Assembly: GCF_000308695.1 (NCBI RefSeq)
Contig: NZ_BAGG01000115.1
Span: 186,001 to 250,000, forward strand
Direction: 5' to 3'
DNA length: 64,000 nt
Source of the DNA: Nocardia takedensis NBRC 100417
GTDB lineage: Bacteria > Actinomycetota > Actinomycetes > Mycobacteriales > Mycobacteriaceae
The position numbers and the translations under genes were made by a program. Of the stretch, positions 56,114-64,000 are shown in pieces (within the stretch, counting starts at the first letter, position 1; the number at the start of each line of letters is the position of its first letter). The notes beneath the pieces were generated by a model, which saw only the letters and a list, made by a program, of their open reading frames with translations, was not told where the DNA came from and ran no database searches.

Positions 56114-57096
56114 CAGAGCGCCCCTCCCATCGCCGAGTAGGAACCGGGGACATTCGGACCGGGCGCACCCGCCGCGTCCACACCAGCACCGTGATACTCC
56201 ACCGCACCGCCGGTCATCCGCATGAAAGCCTCCTCCAGCGAGGCGCGCTGCGGAGCCAACTCGAACAAGGTGATCTCGTTCGCGCCCGCCAACTTGCCCA
56301 CCTCGTCGCTGGTGGTGTTCGTCACCAGCAACGCCGGGCCGCCGGCCGACTCGCCGTCCTCGCGCACCGTCATCCCGTTCGAGGTCAACAGGCTGCGCAA
56401 CTGGTCCAACTGCGGGCTGCGCACCCGCACCGAGGTCTCCGAGGACTTCTCGATGAACTCCTTGGTCGTGGTGTCCGCGATCAGCCGACCGCGCCCGATC
56501 ACGATCAGATGCTCGGCCGTCTGCGCCATCTCCGACAGCAGATGCGAGGACACCAACACCGTGCGGCCCTCACCGGCCAGACGCTGCATGAACCGGCGGA
56601 TCCACAGGATGCCCTCCGGGTCCAAGCCGTTGACCGGCTCGTCGAACAACAGCACCTGCGGATCGCCCAGCAGCGCGCCCGCCAGCCCCAACCGCTGCGA
56701 CATGCCCAGCGAGAAACCGCCCGCGTTCTTCCCGGCCACCTCCGACAAGCCGACCAGGCGCAGCACCTCCTCCACCCGCGACTTCGCGATCCCGTTCGAG
56801 GCCGCCATCCACTGCAGATGCGCGCGCGCCGACCGATTCGGATGCACCCACTTCGCGTCCAGCAAAGCCCCCACCGTGCGCAGCGGACTGTCCAACTGCC
56901 CGTAGGTCTTGCCCTGGATCAACGCGGTCCCCGAAGTCGGCCGATCCAACCCCAGGATCATTCGCATCGTCGTCGACTTACCCGCCCCGTTCGGTCCGAG
57001 AAACCCCGTCACCTGCCCCGGTGGAACGGTGAAACTCAGATCCTGAACCGCGACGGTCTGCCCGTAATGTTTGGTCAGGCCCCTCAGCTCGATCAT
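56113..57096 (-). CDS. ABC transporter ATP-binding protein
   Basis: A 327-residue ATPase: Walker A GPNGAGKST, signature FSLGMSQRLGLAGALLGDP, Walker B LLFDEPVNGLDPEG and the switch His in VSSHLLSEM. The last 100 residues form the C-terminal domain seen in export ATPases of DrrA/CcmA type. ATG at 57096 starts MIELRGLTKHYGQT; the frame could start six codons earlier. It is the first gene of the two-gene export operon. Confidence 0.92.
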   Translation of the reverse strand: MIELRGLTKHYGQTVAVQDLSFTVPPGQVTGFLGPNGAGKSTTMRMILGLDRPTSGTALIQGKTYGQLDSPLRTVGALLDAKWVHPNRSARAHLQWMAASNGIAKSRVEEVLRLVGLSEVAGKNAGGFSLGMSQRLGLAGALLGDPQVLLFDEPVNGLDPEGILWIRRFMQRLAGEGRTVLVSSHLLSEMAQTAEHLIVIGRGRLIADTTTKEFIEKSSETSVRVRSPQLDQLRSLLTSNGMTVREDGESAGGPALLVTNTTSDEVGKLAGANEITLFELAPQRASLEEAFMRMTGGAVEYHGAGVDAAGAPGPNVPGSYSAMGGAL

Positions 57097-57456
57097 TCCC
57101 CCAGCCTGCCCCATCCCCCTTTTTCTGGCGTCACCACAAAGTGTTCTCTTCCCTCATCCTCAGGTAGCAGTCCCCACCCCTAGGGGTACCCACCCGGTCC
57201 GGCATTCCGGGTCTTCATTCGAATACCAGAGGTGAACCGCGCCCTCGACCGCATAGCACTCCGGCCGCCCGCGATCACCAGGCGGAGGCCACGACCGAAA
57301 CAACCAGTCTTGTTACGTACAAGTAGGTCTTTTACCTGCGGTAATAGTTTCACGGATTACGTTGCGGCAAACTGTCGGCACTGCCAATATGTGCTGGCGC
57401 GATCACCGCCGACGGGGGCAACAACCAGATCGCGCCCACTACACAGGGGAGCCGAA
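57097..57456. other. AT-richer intergenic gap with palindromes
   Basis: No gene was recognised. The gap contains a 12-base perfect palindrome ACCCCTAGGGGT at 57176-57187, an inverted repeat CTTGT-TACGT-ACAAG at 57309-57323 and a low-GC stretch (TAGGTCTTTTACC, GGTAATAGTTTCACGG). It should hold promoters for the ABC operon on one side and for the gene at 57457 on the other. Confidence 0.5.
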
Positions 57457-57756
57457 TTGACCTACCCGCAGGGCCAGCAGCCATACCCACAGCAACCGCT
57501 ACAGCCCTACGGCCAGCAATACCCAGTGCAATATCCGCCGCCGTACGGACAGCAGTACCCGCCGCAGCAGTACCAACAACTGCCTGTGCCCTACCCGCAG
57601 CAAGCACCCCACAACCGGCCAGGACCACAGTACGTGCGGCAGCAGACCGGGCACTCGGTCACCAAGCACGTACTCATCGGGCTCCTCTCGTGCGGATTCA
57701 GTCTCCCGTTCACGATCTACTACGCCGCGAGCCCGAACCACTACTTTCATGCGTAG
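57457..57756 (+). CDS. Tyr/Pro/Gln-rich small membrane protein
   Basis: A 99-residue protein. The first 60 residues are almost entirely Gln, Pro and Tyr in repeated QQYP/PYGQQ units. The remainder holds one membrane helix (HVLIGLLSCGFSLPFTIYYAAS) and a short tail ending HYFHA. TTG at 57457 has GGGGAG five bases upstream. The reading frame continues upstream without stop but loses coding character. It resembles small surface or envelope proteins with disordered tails; no function can be proposed. Lower GC nearby suggests an acquired patch. Confidence 0.6.
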   Translation: MTYPQGQQPYPQQPLQPYGQQYPVQYPPPYGQQYPPQQYQQLPVPYPQQAPHNRPGPQYVRQQTGHSVTKHVLIGLLSCGFSLPFTIYYAASPNHYFHA

Positions 57757-57944
57757 CCACCACAGGCGGGCTACCCCACCCGGTGACCTCGCACGGGCCA
57801 GTGTCAGCCGCCGGCGAAGGCGGTGAGACGTCCCCGGCCACACGGGCCTGCGAGCCGGTACCGAACTCGGCCATAGTTGCGCCATCACCGACGTGATCCG
57901 CGAATAGACGCATTTGTTCGGACACGCGCGATCTGAGGCTGAAA

Positions 57945-57967
57945 GACGTTCGACGCGTGCGAACGTC
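57945..57967 (-). terminator. terminator of the toxin-antitoxin operon
   Basis: GACGTTCG at 57945-57952 and CGAACGTC at 57960-57967 form a perfect eight-base-pair stem with a seven-base loop, starting one base past the antitoxin stop codon on the minus strand. Confidence 0.7.
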
Positions 57968-57968
57968 G

Positions 57969-58289
57969 TCAGCTTCGGACGCCGGCGGTCGCTGGATCGA
58001 AGTCGACGGGAACGATGTTCACCTCGACGGTCAACCCGACTCGGCTCGCGAGGTTGACGAGCACGTCGATCGAGAACCTGCTGAGTTTGCCGTTCTTCAG
58101 GTCGCTGATGCGGGGCTGCGTCACACCGAGATTCTGCGCGGCCACACGCTGCGACCACCCGAACTCGTCGATGCGGTCACCGATGGCGACGAGCAGCATC
58201 GACCGAACCTTCAGATTCTCGGCCTGCGCCGCGGTGTCGGAGATGGCGTCGAAGACCGACGCGAATTCGTTCGTGTTGTCCGTGGTCAT
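57969..58289 (-). CDS. higA: XRE-family antitoxin (HigA-like)
   Basis: A 106-residue protein: an N-terminal helical part (EFASVFDAISDTAAQAENLKVRSMLL) and an XRE helix-turn-helix (WSQRVAAQNLGVTQPRISDLKNGKLSRFSIDVLVNLASRVG, residues about 45-85). Located downstream of a Gp49/HigB-type toxin with a 103-base gap on the same strand, so it acts as the antitoxin and probable operator binder of the pair. ATG at 58289. A perfect hairpin follows it. The pair order, toxin then antitoxin, is the higBA order. Confidence 0.85.
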   Translation of the reverse strand: MTTDNTNEFASVFDAISDTAAQAENLKVRSMLLVAIGDRIDEFGWSQRVAAQNLGVTQPRISDLKNGKLSRFSIDVLVNLASRVGLTVEVNIVPVDFDPATAGVRS

Positions 58290-58392
58290 GGCGTTCGCCT
58301 CCGGGATGGGCGCTCGCCGCTGGCGGTTTCCCGGTTCAGGCAAGGCGAGCGCGGGGCGGATTGCACTGCGGGGTGGAGAAGTTCGCGGGTGA

Positions 58393-58746
58393 TCATGATG
58401 TTCGGATGGCAGACTCGTCGACGGCTTGGCGATACCGCTTCCTCCCCGTCTCGAGCGCGATATTCGGGGTCTGGTTCGACTTCTTCCGAGAACAGTGGAG
58501 TATGCAGACCTTGCCCGCGAGTTCGGCGACGTAGAGCACTCGGTACCAACTGTCGTTCTCGGCGATACGTATCTCCCATACTCCTCGACCGATATCGGAC
58601 ATCGACTTCGCCCCTGGTGGAGTGTCGCCGATCTGTACCAGATAGATGTGATGCCCCGCGTCACCACGGGCTTCCTCGGGAAAGTCGCGCAGTTCGTCGA
58701 GGGCTCGGCCGATGAACCTCACCGGTTTGGGGGTTTGCGCTCTCAC
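58393..58746 (-). CDS. higB: HigB/Gp49-like toxin (RelE superfamily)
   Basis: A 117-residue protein: VRFIGRALDELRDFPEEARGDAGHHIYLVQIGD, then GVWEIRIAENDSWYRVLYVAEL and VCILHCSRKKSNQTPNIALETGRKRYRQ, the pattern of phage-derived Gp49-like HigB toxins that cut mRNA on the ribosome. GTG at 58746 was chosen as it begins ten bases downstream of a palindromic operator; no Shine-Dalgarno is seen, so the transcript may be leaderless. It is the first gene of the toxin-antitoxin operon. Confidence 0.85.
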   Translation of the reverse strand: MRAQTPKPVRFIGRALDELRDFPEEARGDAGHHIYLVQIGDTPPGAKSMSDIGRGVWEIRIAENDSWYRVLYVAELAGKVCILHCSRKKSNQTPNIALETGRKRYRQAVDESAIRTS

Positions 58747-58755
58747 CGGCTCGAC

Positions 58756-58773
58756 TATACACAATTTTGTATA
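58756..58773. promoter_or_regulatory. palindromic operator of the toxin-antitoxin operon
   Basis: TATACACAATTTTGTATA pairs TATACA with TGTATA around six bases. It sits nine bases before the toxin GTG and overlaps a -10-like TATAGT (reading toward the toxin). This is where the antitoxin, alone or with the toxin, would repress transcription. Confidence 0.72.
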
Positions 58774-58816
58774 CGCGCAGCTGGGTGCGGCTTTCCGACG
58801 AGGGACCAACTGGGGT

Positions 58817-61612
58817 TCAGAACCAGGAGGTGGCTCGGATGGTGTTGGCGAGGTCTACGAGGGCGTAGCGGTGGGCGCGGTCGGGGGCGCGGCGGGCGAG
58901 GGTGCGCAGGCCCTGTTCGGTGCCGGTGCGGAGGTCGCGTTCGGTGAGGGGGGCGTCGAACAGGGAGGTGGTGGGGTCGGTGGGGGTGTTGCCTGCGCGC
59001 AGCCAGGCCAAGGCCGCGCCGAGGACGAGGACGCGGAGTTGGGGGACGCGGTTCTCCGAGGGCGGCAGGGCGGCGACGCGGGCGGCGGCGATGTGGAGAG
59101 TGGATTCGTCCAGGTCGGCCACCGGGCGCGCGGTGAGCAGGAGCCAGACCGCGGTGAGGCGGGCGGTGGCGTAACCGCGGGAGGAGGCGGGCACTTCGTC
59201 GAGGGCTTCGACGGCTTCGTCGACGCGACCCGCCGCGGCGAGTTGGCGGGCCAGGCCGAAGGCGGCGCTCACGACGGCGCGGTCGGTGCGCCACACGCTG
59301 GCGTAGAAGCGTTCGGCGTAGGCCCGCCACTGCTCGTGGTCGGCGGAATCCCATTGTTGCAGAATCAGTTCCGCGGTGGCGGCGAGGGCGAGTTTGGGTG
59401 CGATCTCGCCGGGGAGCACGCGTAGCACGGCGTCGAAGGCGGCGAACGCCGGTTCGTATTGGTGTTCCAGCAGTTCGGCCTTGCCCGCCAACCAGTCGGC
59501 GCGCCAGTCGAGGGTGTCGAGGTCGTCCAACGTGTCGAGTACCGCGGTGGTCTCGCCCAGTTCCAGGCGGGCGGCGGCTTCGGCGAGCGCGGCTTCGAGG
59601 GCGAGGGTGGGCGGGGCGTTGTCCGGGTCGGCGGCGGCGCGCTCGGTGGCCTCGGCCAAGGCGTGCAACGCTTGTCGCGGGTCGGGGACGACGCCGGCGG
59701 CCAGCAGCGGAGCGGCCGGATCGGTGGGGTCGAGCAGCGGCGTGGGCAGCGCCGCGACGATGTCCTCGGGTTTCAGCAACGCGCTGCGGCCGAGGCCGTC
59801 GGCGTAGGCGTCGGTCTGGGAGATCAGTTCCTCGGTGCCGAAACTGGCGCGCTGCGGGCCGAAAACCGTGGACAGTTGCGGATGTTCGGTACCGCTGTCC
59901 AGCGACAGTACCTCGCGCAGAACCCCCGCCAACTGGGCCGACATCGCGCGGGCCGAGGCGAAACGCCGCTCCGGTTCCGGGTCGGTGGCGCACAGCAGCA
60001 GGCGGTGGAAGAACTCGTGACGGGCCAGGATCGGCTGGTCGGCCGGGTCGGGAATGCCGTCGGCGTAGCGACCGCGCTCCATCGGCAGATTCAGACTCAG
60101 CACGGCGAGGGTGCGGCCGACGGTGTAGATGTCGGAGGCAACGGTCGGGCCGGTCTTCTCGATCTCGGGAGCCTGGAAACCCCTGGTGCCGTATAGGTTT
60201 CCGTACGCCTCGATGGTGGCGACCGCGCCGAGGTCGATCAGTTTCACCTGATCCTCGGTCACCATCACGTTGTCGGGTTTGAGGTCGTTGTAGGTGAGCC
60301 CGATCGAATGCAGGTATTCCAGGGCGGGCAGGATCTCCAACACGTAGGCGATCGCCTCGGCGACCGGCATCCGCGCCGGGCGGGCGTAGCCGTCGAGCAT
60401 CGTGCGCAGGGAACGACCGCCGACGTACTCCATCACGATGAACCCGACCGGCGCGCCGTCCGGTCCCGCGTGCTCGACGAAGTTGTGGATCTTCACGATG
60501 CTCGGATGCGCGACCTCCGCGAGGAACTGCCGCTCGGCCACCGCGACCGCCTGCGCTTCCGCGTCACCGGCGTGCAGCAGGCCCTTCAACACCACCCACC
60601 GGTCGCTGACGTTGCGGTCGATCGCCAGGTAGATCCAGCCGAGCCCCCCGTGCGCGATACAGCCCTGCACCTCGTACTGGCCGGACACCATGTCCCCCGC
60701 GCCCAGCGACGGCCGGAAGTCGAAGGGAGCGGCGCATTTCGCGCACACCCCGACGGTCGTGGCGGGCCCGGTCACCGACGCGCGACCCACCGGACTTCCG
60801 CACCGCCAACAGAACCGCTTGCCCTCCGCGACGACGGGATCGGACAGGACCGCCGCCAGCGGGTCCGCCGGAGCCACCGCCGGGATGGTGACCAGACCCG
60901 CACCCAGTCGGCGCACCGTCGGACGGGAACGGGCCGTGCGCACGCTGCGCCCCGAAGTCCGCAGCGCCGCACCGGAATCGCGTTGCGAACCCGATCCGCG
61001 CGGGGAGTCCGAACCGGACTGCCACTGCTGGGTGGAGCCGGAATCGCCGGGGTTCTCCGCGGCGGCGTGCCGGGGGCCGCTCGGGCCCGCCGGTCCGGAA
61101 TCCGGTTCGCGGAACCATGCGGCGGTCCCGGCGTCCGGATCGAACGGGACAGCGGATGTCGCCGGACCTCCATCGTCCTCGCGAGCGGTCAACGCGGTCG
61201 GCGGTGGCTCGTCGGACTCTCGCGGGGTGAATTCCGTCGCGGGCCCTTCGCCTCCCGTGGGCAGAACTCGCGATTCAGGTGCGGCCCGCGGCTCGAATTC
61301 GGTCGCGGCATGGTCGTCCTCGGTGAACCCCTCACCACCCGTGCCCGGCCTGTGCCGGGGATTCAATTGGGTCGGCGGCCCGCCGAACTGCTCGGGCGAC
61401 GGTGACTCCGCGGCTTCCGGTTCGGACCAGAAACCCAGGTAGAGCGGTTGGGTGGATTCCTCGGGCGGGTCGGGGAGCACCGGTTCCGGAACTCGCGGCG
61501 CGTCGGCCTCGCGTTGACCGGACACGACTTCGGACCACCGGATGGTGGGGACGGCGAATTCGATTTCCGGGTTCGGCTCGTCGGCGGAGGGCCGTTCGCG
61601 ATGCTCACTCAT
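58817..61612 (-). CDS. pknG: serine/threonine-protein kinase PknG
   Basis: A 931-residue soluble kinase. A long disordered N-terminus (about 230 residues) precedes a rubredoxin-like motif (FCWRCGSPVG, VCAKCAAPF), the kinase domain (glycine loop GCIAHGGLGWIYLAID, VVLKGLL, NDLKPDNVMV instead of HRD, LIDLGAV for DFG) and a C-terminal TPR domain. This is the PknG layout; mycobacterial PknG has about 750 residues, so the N-terminus is about 180 residues longer. It phosphorylates GarA-type FHA proteins to tune the TCA cycle in response to amino acids. ATG at 61612; glnH lies three bases upstream. Confidence 0.95.
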   Translation of the reverse strand: MSEHRERPSADEPNPEIEFAVPTIRWSEVVSGQREADAPRVPEPVLPDPPEESTQPLYLGFWSEPEAAESPSPEQFGGPPTQLNPRHRPGTGGEGFTEDDHAATEFEPRAAPESRVLPTGGEGPATEFTPRESDEPPPTALTAREDDGGPATSAVPFDPDAGTAAWFREPDSGPAGPSGPRHAAAENPGDSGSTQQWQSGSDSPRGSGSQRDSGAALRTSGRSVRTARSRPTVRRLGAGLVTIPAVAPADPLAAVLSDPVVAEGKRFCWRCGSPVGRASVTGPATTVGVCAKCAAPFDFRPSLGAGDMVSGQYEVQGCIAHGGLGWIYLAIDRNVSDRWVVLKGLLHAGDAEAQAVAVAERQFLAEVAHPSIVKIHNFVEHAGPDGAPVGFIVMEYVGGRSLRTMLDGYARPARMPVAEAIAYVLEILPALEYLHSIGLTYNDLKPDNVMVTEDQVKLIDLGAVATIEAYGNLYGTRGFQAPEIEKTGPTVASDIYTVGRTLAVLSLNLPMERGRYADGIPDPADQPILARHEFFHRLLLCATDPEPERRFASARAMSAQLAGVLREVLSLDSGTEHPQLSTVFGPQRASFGTEELISQTDAYADGLGRSALLKPEDIVAALPTPLLDPTDPAAPLLAAGVVPDPRQALHALAEATERAAADPDNAPPTLALEAALAEAAARLELGETTAVLDTLDDLDTLDWRADWLAGKAELLEHQYEPAFAAFDAVLRVLPGEIAPKLALAATAELILQQWDSADHEQWRAYAERFYASVWRTDRAVVSAAFGLARQLAAAGRVDEAVEALDEVPASSRGYATARLTAVWLLLTARPVADLDESTLHIAAARVAALPPSENRVPQLRVLVLGAALAWLRAGNTPTDPTTSLFDAPLTERDLRTGTEQGLRTLARRAPDRAHRYALVDLANTIRATSWF

Positions 61613-61615
61613 CGT

Positions 61616-62596
61616 TCAGTCCTGGTAGACCGGCGTCGGAGGGCCCGCCGCGTCGCCGAGGCTGGACAGGTAGCGGTCGTAGAGCTGTCGCCAGGTGCCG
61701 TCGGTGCGCAGGCGTTCGAGGGTGCCGTTGACGAAGCGGACCAGATCGTCGGCGTCGCGCGGGATTCCGATGCCGTAGGGCTCGGGGCTGATGCTCGCGC
61801 CGACCAGTTCGGTGTAGGGGTCCTGGGCGGCGAGGCCGGCGAGGATGGCGTCGTCGGTGCTGACGGCGTCGACTTGGCGTTGTTGCAGGACCACGAGGCA
61901 GTCGGCCCAGGTGGGGACGGTGAGCAGGGTGGCGGCGGGCTGTTCGCGGCGCAGCCGTTCCAGCGAGGTGGTGCCGCGCACCACGCACACGCGTTTGCCC
62001 GCCAGGTCGGCGACACCGGTGATGCCGGAGTTCTTCATCGCCAGCACGCGCTGGTTGGCGCGCAGGTAGACGGTGGAGAAGGCGACGCGCTGGCGGCGTT
62101 CGCAGGTGATGGTCATGGTCTTGGCGACCAGGTCGACGGTGTGGTGTTGCAGCGCGTCCTCGCGTTCGGCCGAGCCGAGGCTGCGGAACTCGACGAGGTC
62201 GGGGCTGCCGAGCAGGTCGCGGGCGATCTCGCGGGCGATGTCGGCGTCGAAGCCGACGATGGCGCCGGTGAGCGGGTCGCGGAAGCTGAACAGGTTGCTG
62301 CCGGTGTCGAGTCCGACGATCAGCCTGCCGCGGGCGCGGATGGCGTCGAGGGTGGCCCCGATCGCGGAACTGCCCGCGCCGGTGGGCCGCAGGCTGGCGG
62401 TGGGGTCGCCGCAGGGGACGTCGTTCTTGGACGGCAGCGGCATATCCGTGAGCAGCGGAACGGCTTTGGCGGGCAGCGGCGGTTCGGTGTAGTCGCCCGC
62501 GGTGGTGGGGGCGGCGGGGTCGGTGTCGCCCGCGCACCCCGACAGCGCCGCGGCGGCGACGAGGACGGCGGCCAGTATGCCGCACGCCCGCCTCAC
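61616..62596 (-). CDS. glnH: glutamate/aspartate-sensing solute-binding lipoprotein GlnH
   Basis: A 326-residue lipoprotein: signal RRACGILAAVLVAAAALSG with lipobox LSGC, then a bacterial solute-binding type 3 domain (RLIVGLDTGSNLFSFRDPLTGAIVGFDADIAREIAR in outline, AKTMTITCERRQRVAFSTVY, VSTDDAILAGL, YGIGIPRDADDLV). In mycobacteria it binds extracellular Glu/Asp and signals through GlnX to PknG. GTG at 62596 overlaps the glnX stop by four bases. Confidence 0.92.
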   Translation of the reverse strand: MRRACGILAAVLVAAAALSGCAGDTDPAAPTTAGDYTEPPLPAKAVPLLTDMPLPSKNDVPCGDPTASLRPTGAGSSAIGATLDAIRARGRLIVGLDTGSNLFSFRDPLTGAIVGFDADIAREIARDLLGSPDLVEFRSLGSAEREDALQHHTVDLVAKTMTITCERRQRVAFSTVYLRANQRVLAMKNSGITGVADLAGKRVCVVRGTTSLERLRREQPAATLLTVPTWADCLVVLQQRQVDAVSTDDAILAGLAAQDPYTELVGASISPEPYGIGIPRDADDLVRFVNGTLERLRTDGTWRQLYDRYLSSLGDAAGPPTPVYQD

Positions 62597-63942
62597 CGGT
62601 ACTCCCGCAGTCGCGGCCACAGTCCGACGCCGATGGCGGCGACGGCGAGGAAGGCCAGCGCGGTCGCGCCGGGGCCGAGCAGGGTCAACGAGTCGGTGGC
62701 GGTGGCGATCCGGCCGCGCAGGGTTTCGCGGGTGCGGTCGAGTCCTTCGTCCAGCGCCCGGTCCAACGCTTCGACCTGCGCGGCGGCGTCGGCGCCGCCC
62801 GCGCCCGTGGCGACCACCGACGCGCCTTGGTAGTCGCCGCGGGCCAGCGCCTCGTTCATTCGCTGGTGGGCGGCCCGCCAACGATCAAGGGCGGCACGGG
62901 CGTCGGTGACGGCCGCGGCGGCGGGTGCGTCACCGGGATAGCCGTCGAGCAGTTCGGTGAGTCGGGCGACGCCGGTGTCGAAGATGCGGTCGTAGTCGCC
63001 GGTGGCGTCGCGGCGCACCAGTTTCAATGTCTCGGCCGAGCGGGCCTGCTGGGTGAGGATGCGGCTCTCGGTGAGGCGGGACGCGGGGACCGCGCCGTGG
63101 TCGCGGCCTTCGATCATCGCCGCGGCCGACACCGACCCGGCGATCACCGTCCACGCCAACAGGATCGACATCGCCGCCGAGGCGACCAGCAGTCCGGCGT
63201 TGAGGGTGCGCCGCCAGCGCGCGGCCACCTCGACCTGCGCCCACACCAGTGCGGCGAGCGCGACGATGATCAGTCCGATCGCGAACCAGGGCGGGCGCAC
63301 GTGGTTGCGCTGGGCGACGTCGACCGCGTCCGAGCGCAGGTCCTGGAGTTCCTCGGCCATCGGCAGCAGCGTCGTCTGCATCTGGTTGGACGCCTCGCTG
63401 AGATAGGCCGCGCCGACGGGGTTCCCGAAGCGGTTGTTGGTGCGCGCTGTCTCCACCAGGCCGGTGTAGACGGGCAGGCCGGTGGCGATGCCGGTGCGCA
63501 ATCGGGTGTCGACGGAGTTCTCGGGGCGGTCGTGACCGGCGGTGCCGGAATGGATGACGACCTCCGCGGCGGCTTCGCCGACGGCTTGGGCGTAGCGGTC
63601 GCGCACCGTCTCGGGTTCCACGCCGCCGGAGATGAACGCGGTGCTCGCGGCGGCGTCGGCGATCGACAGCGACGTGTACAGCTTGTGCGCGGAATGCGAG
63701 TCGGGTTCGGTGTCGGCGAGCAGCACCTCCAGCGCCGCCTGCCGTTCACTCACCGTGTTCGAGGTCACCGAACCCGCTCCGAGACACAGTCCGATCAGCA
63801 GCAATCCCAAGGCGATCAGCTTGGCGGGCGAGGAGCTCGCGAAGGTGCGCAGTTCGTCCGGGTCCAGGTGGACGCGCGAGACCGCGGCGGGCAGAGTCGC
63901 CAGAGTCGGGCGCGTAGCCACCGTCTCCCCGGTCCGAGCCAT
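62593..63942 (-). CDS. glnX: four-helix membrane sensor GlnX
   Basis: A 449-residue protein with helices near residues 43-60 (KLIALGLLLIGLCLGAGSV), 225-245 (PWFAIGLIIVALAALVW), 255-280 (NAGLLVASAAMSILLAWTVI) and 420-440 (LTLLGPGATALAFLAVAAIG), with two extracellular helical loops. This fits GlnX, which passes the GlnH signal to PknG inside the cell. ATG at 63942 has GGAGGT just upstream; a GTG two codons earlier lies inside that ribosome site. It is the first gene of the three-gene operon; its promoter may be outside the window. Confidence 0.9.
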   Translation of the reverse strand: MARTGETVATRPTLATLPAAVSRVHLDPDELRTFASSSPAKLIALGLLLIGLCLGAGSVTSNTVSERQAALEVLLADTEPDSHSAHKLYTSLSIADAAASTAFISGGVEPETVRDRYAQAVGEAAAEVVIHSGTAGHDRPENSVDTRLRTGIATGLPVYTGLVETARTNNRFGNPVGAAYLSEASNQMQTTLLPMAEELQDLRSDAVDVAQRNHVRPPWFAIGLIIVALAALVWAQVEVAARWRRTLNAGLLVASAAMSILLAWTVIAGSVSAAAMIEGRDHGAVPASRLTESRILTQQARSAETLKLVRRDATGDYDRIFDTGVARLTELLDGYPGDAPAAAAVTDARAALDRWRAAHQRMNEALARGDYQGASVVATGAGGADAAAQVEALDRALDEGLDRTRETLRGRIATATDSLTLLGPGATALAFLAVAAIGVGLWPRLREYR

Positions 63943-64000
63943 GTGCACCTCCGTGGGTCCGCGCCACCCGTGGGCGCTCGCGTCGCAGTTTATTGTGGTC

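Noticed and set aside
57710..57925. 71-residue minus-strand frame between the repeat protein and the antitoxin
   Set aside because: It overlaps the end of the repeat gene and turns low-complexity after 35 residues; no ribosome site stands out.

Overview
The window is a very GC-rich stretch of actinobacterial chromosome, most likely Nocardia or a close mycolic-acid relative. The reasons are codon use with almost only G or C in third position, frequent GTG and TTG starts, PknG-GlnH-GlnX, a Cdc48-like ATPase of the actinobacterial type, and two blocks whose gene order matches Mycobacterium tuberculosis from memory: the Rv0410c-Rv0435c neighbourhood and the Rv0971c-Rv0976c cluster. No rRNA, tRNA, CRISPR array, insertion sequence or prophage was recognised.

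Layout. 1-5.3 kb: the 3' end of fabH, an SRPBCC protein, then a redox signalling module made of a response regulator fused to a thioredoxin-reductase-like flavoprotein, a cNMP-domain histidine kinase and a UBP-type zinc finger protein, followed by a lipoprotein. 5.4-15.1 kb: a Cdc48-like AAA ATPase, a polytopic membrane protein and a complete six-gene Mrp Na+/H+ antiporter operon (mrpA with a fused B domain, then C-G). 15.2-23.4 kb: a PAP2 phosphatase, then the mycobacteria-like block of carboxylate-amine ligase, sodC, LytR_C protein, DUF3263 protein, def, acetyltransferase and xthA. 23.5-29.2 kb: a TetR regulator, homogentisate dioxygenase and fumarylacetoacetase (tyrosine catabolism), and thiC behind a TPP riboswitch. 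29.2-38.4 kb: a drug exporter with its TetR regulator facing a ketoacyl synthase across twin operators, a Zur-box-controlled CobW GTPase, thiD and a His-rich methyltransferase. 38.4-41.8 kb: a GT2-GtrA/GT39 envelope glycosylation pair.

42.4-44.4 kb: a two-gene RloB/AAA ATPase cassette that looks like an acquired anti-phage module (AbiL/RloAB type), with base composition less GC-rich than its neighbours. 44.5-53.7 kb: an acyl-CoA catabolic operon (AtuA-like protein, two acyl-CoA dehydrogenases, biotin-dependent carboxylase alpha and beta subunits, enoyl-CoA hydratase, TetR) in the mycobacterial accA2-accD2 order. 53.8-57.1 kb: a two-helix membrane protein, a class III nucleotide cyclase and an ABC-2 exporter. 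57.4-58.8 kb: an AT-richer patch with a Tyr/Pro/Gln-rich membrane protein and a HigBA-type toxin-antitoxin pair with its own palindromic operator and terminator. 58.8-64 kb: pknG-glnH-glnX, the amino-acid-sensing kinase module.

Most genes are housekeeping or conserved accessory genes. The most novel-looking parts are the signalling triad (whose reductase domain lacks the CxxC redox motif) beside the Cdc48-like ATPase, the RloB/AAA cassette, the toxin-antitoxin patch, and two copies of a 12-base palindrome at unrelated promoters. All functional calls rest on reading motifs and remembered families; no database search was run.
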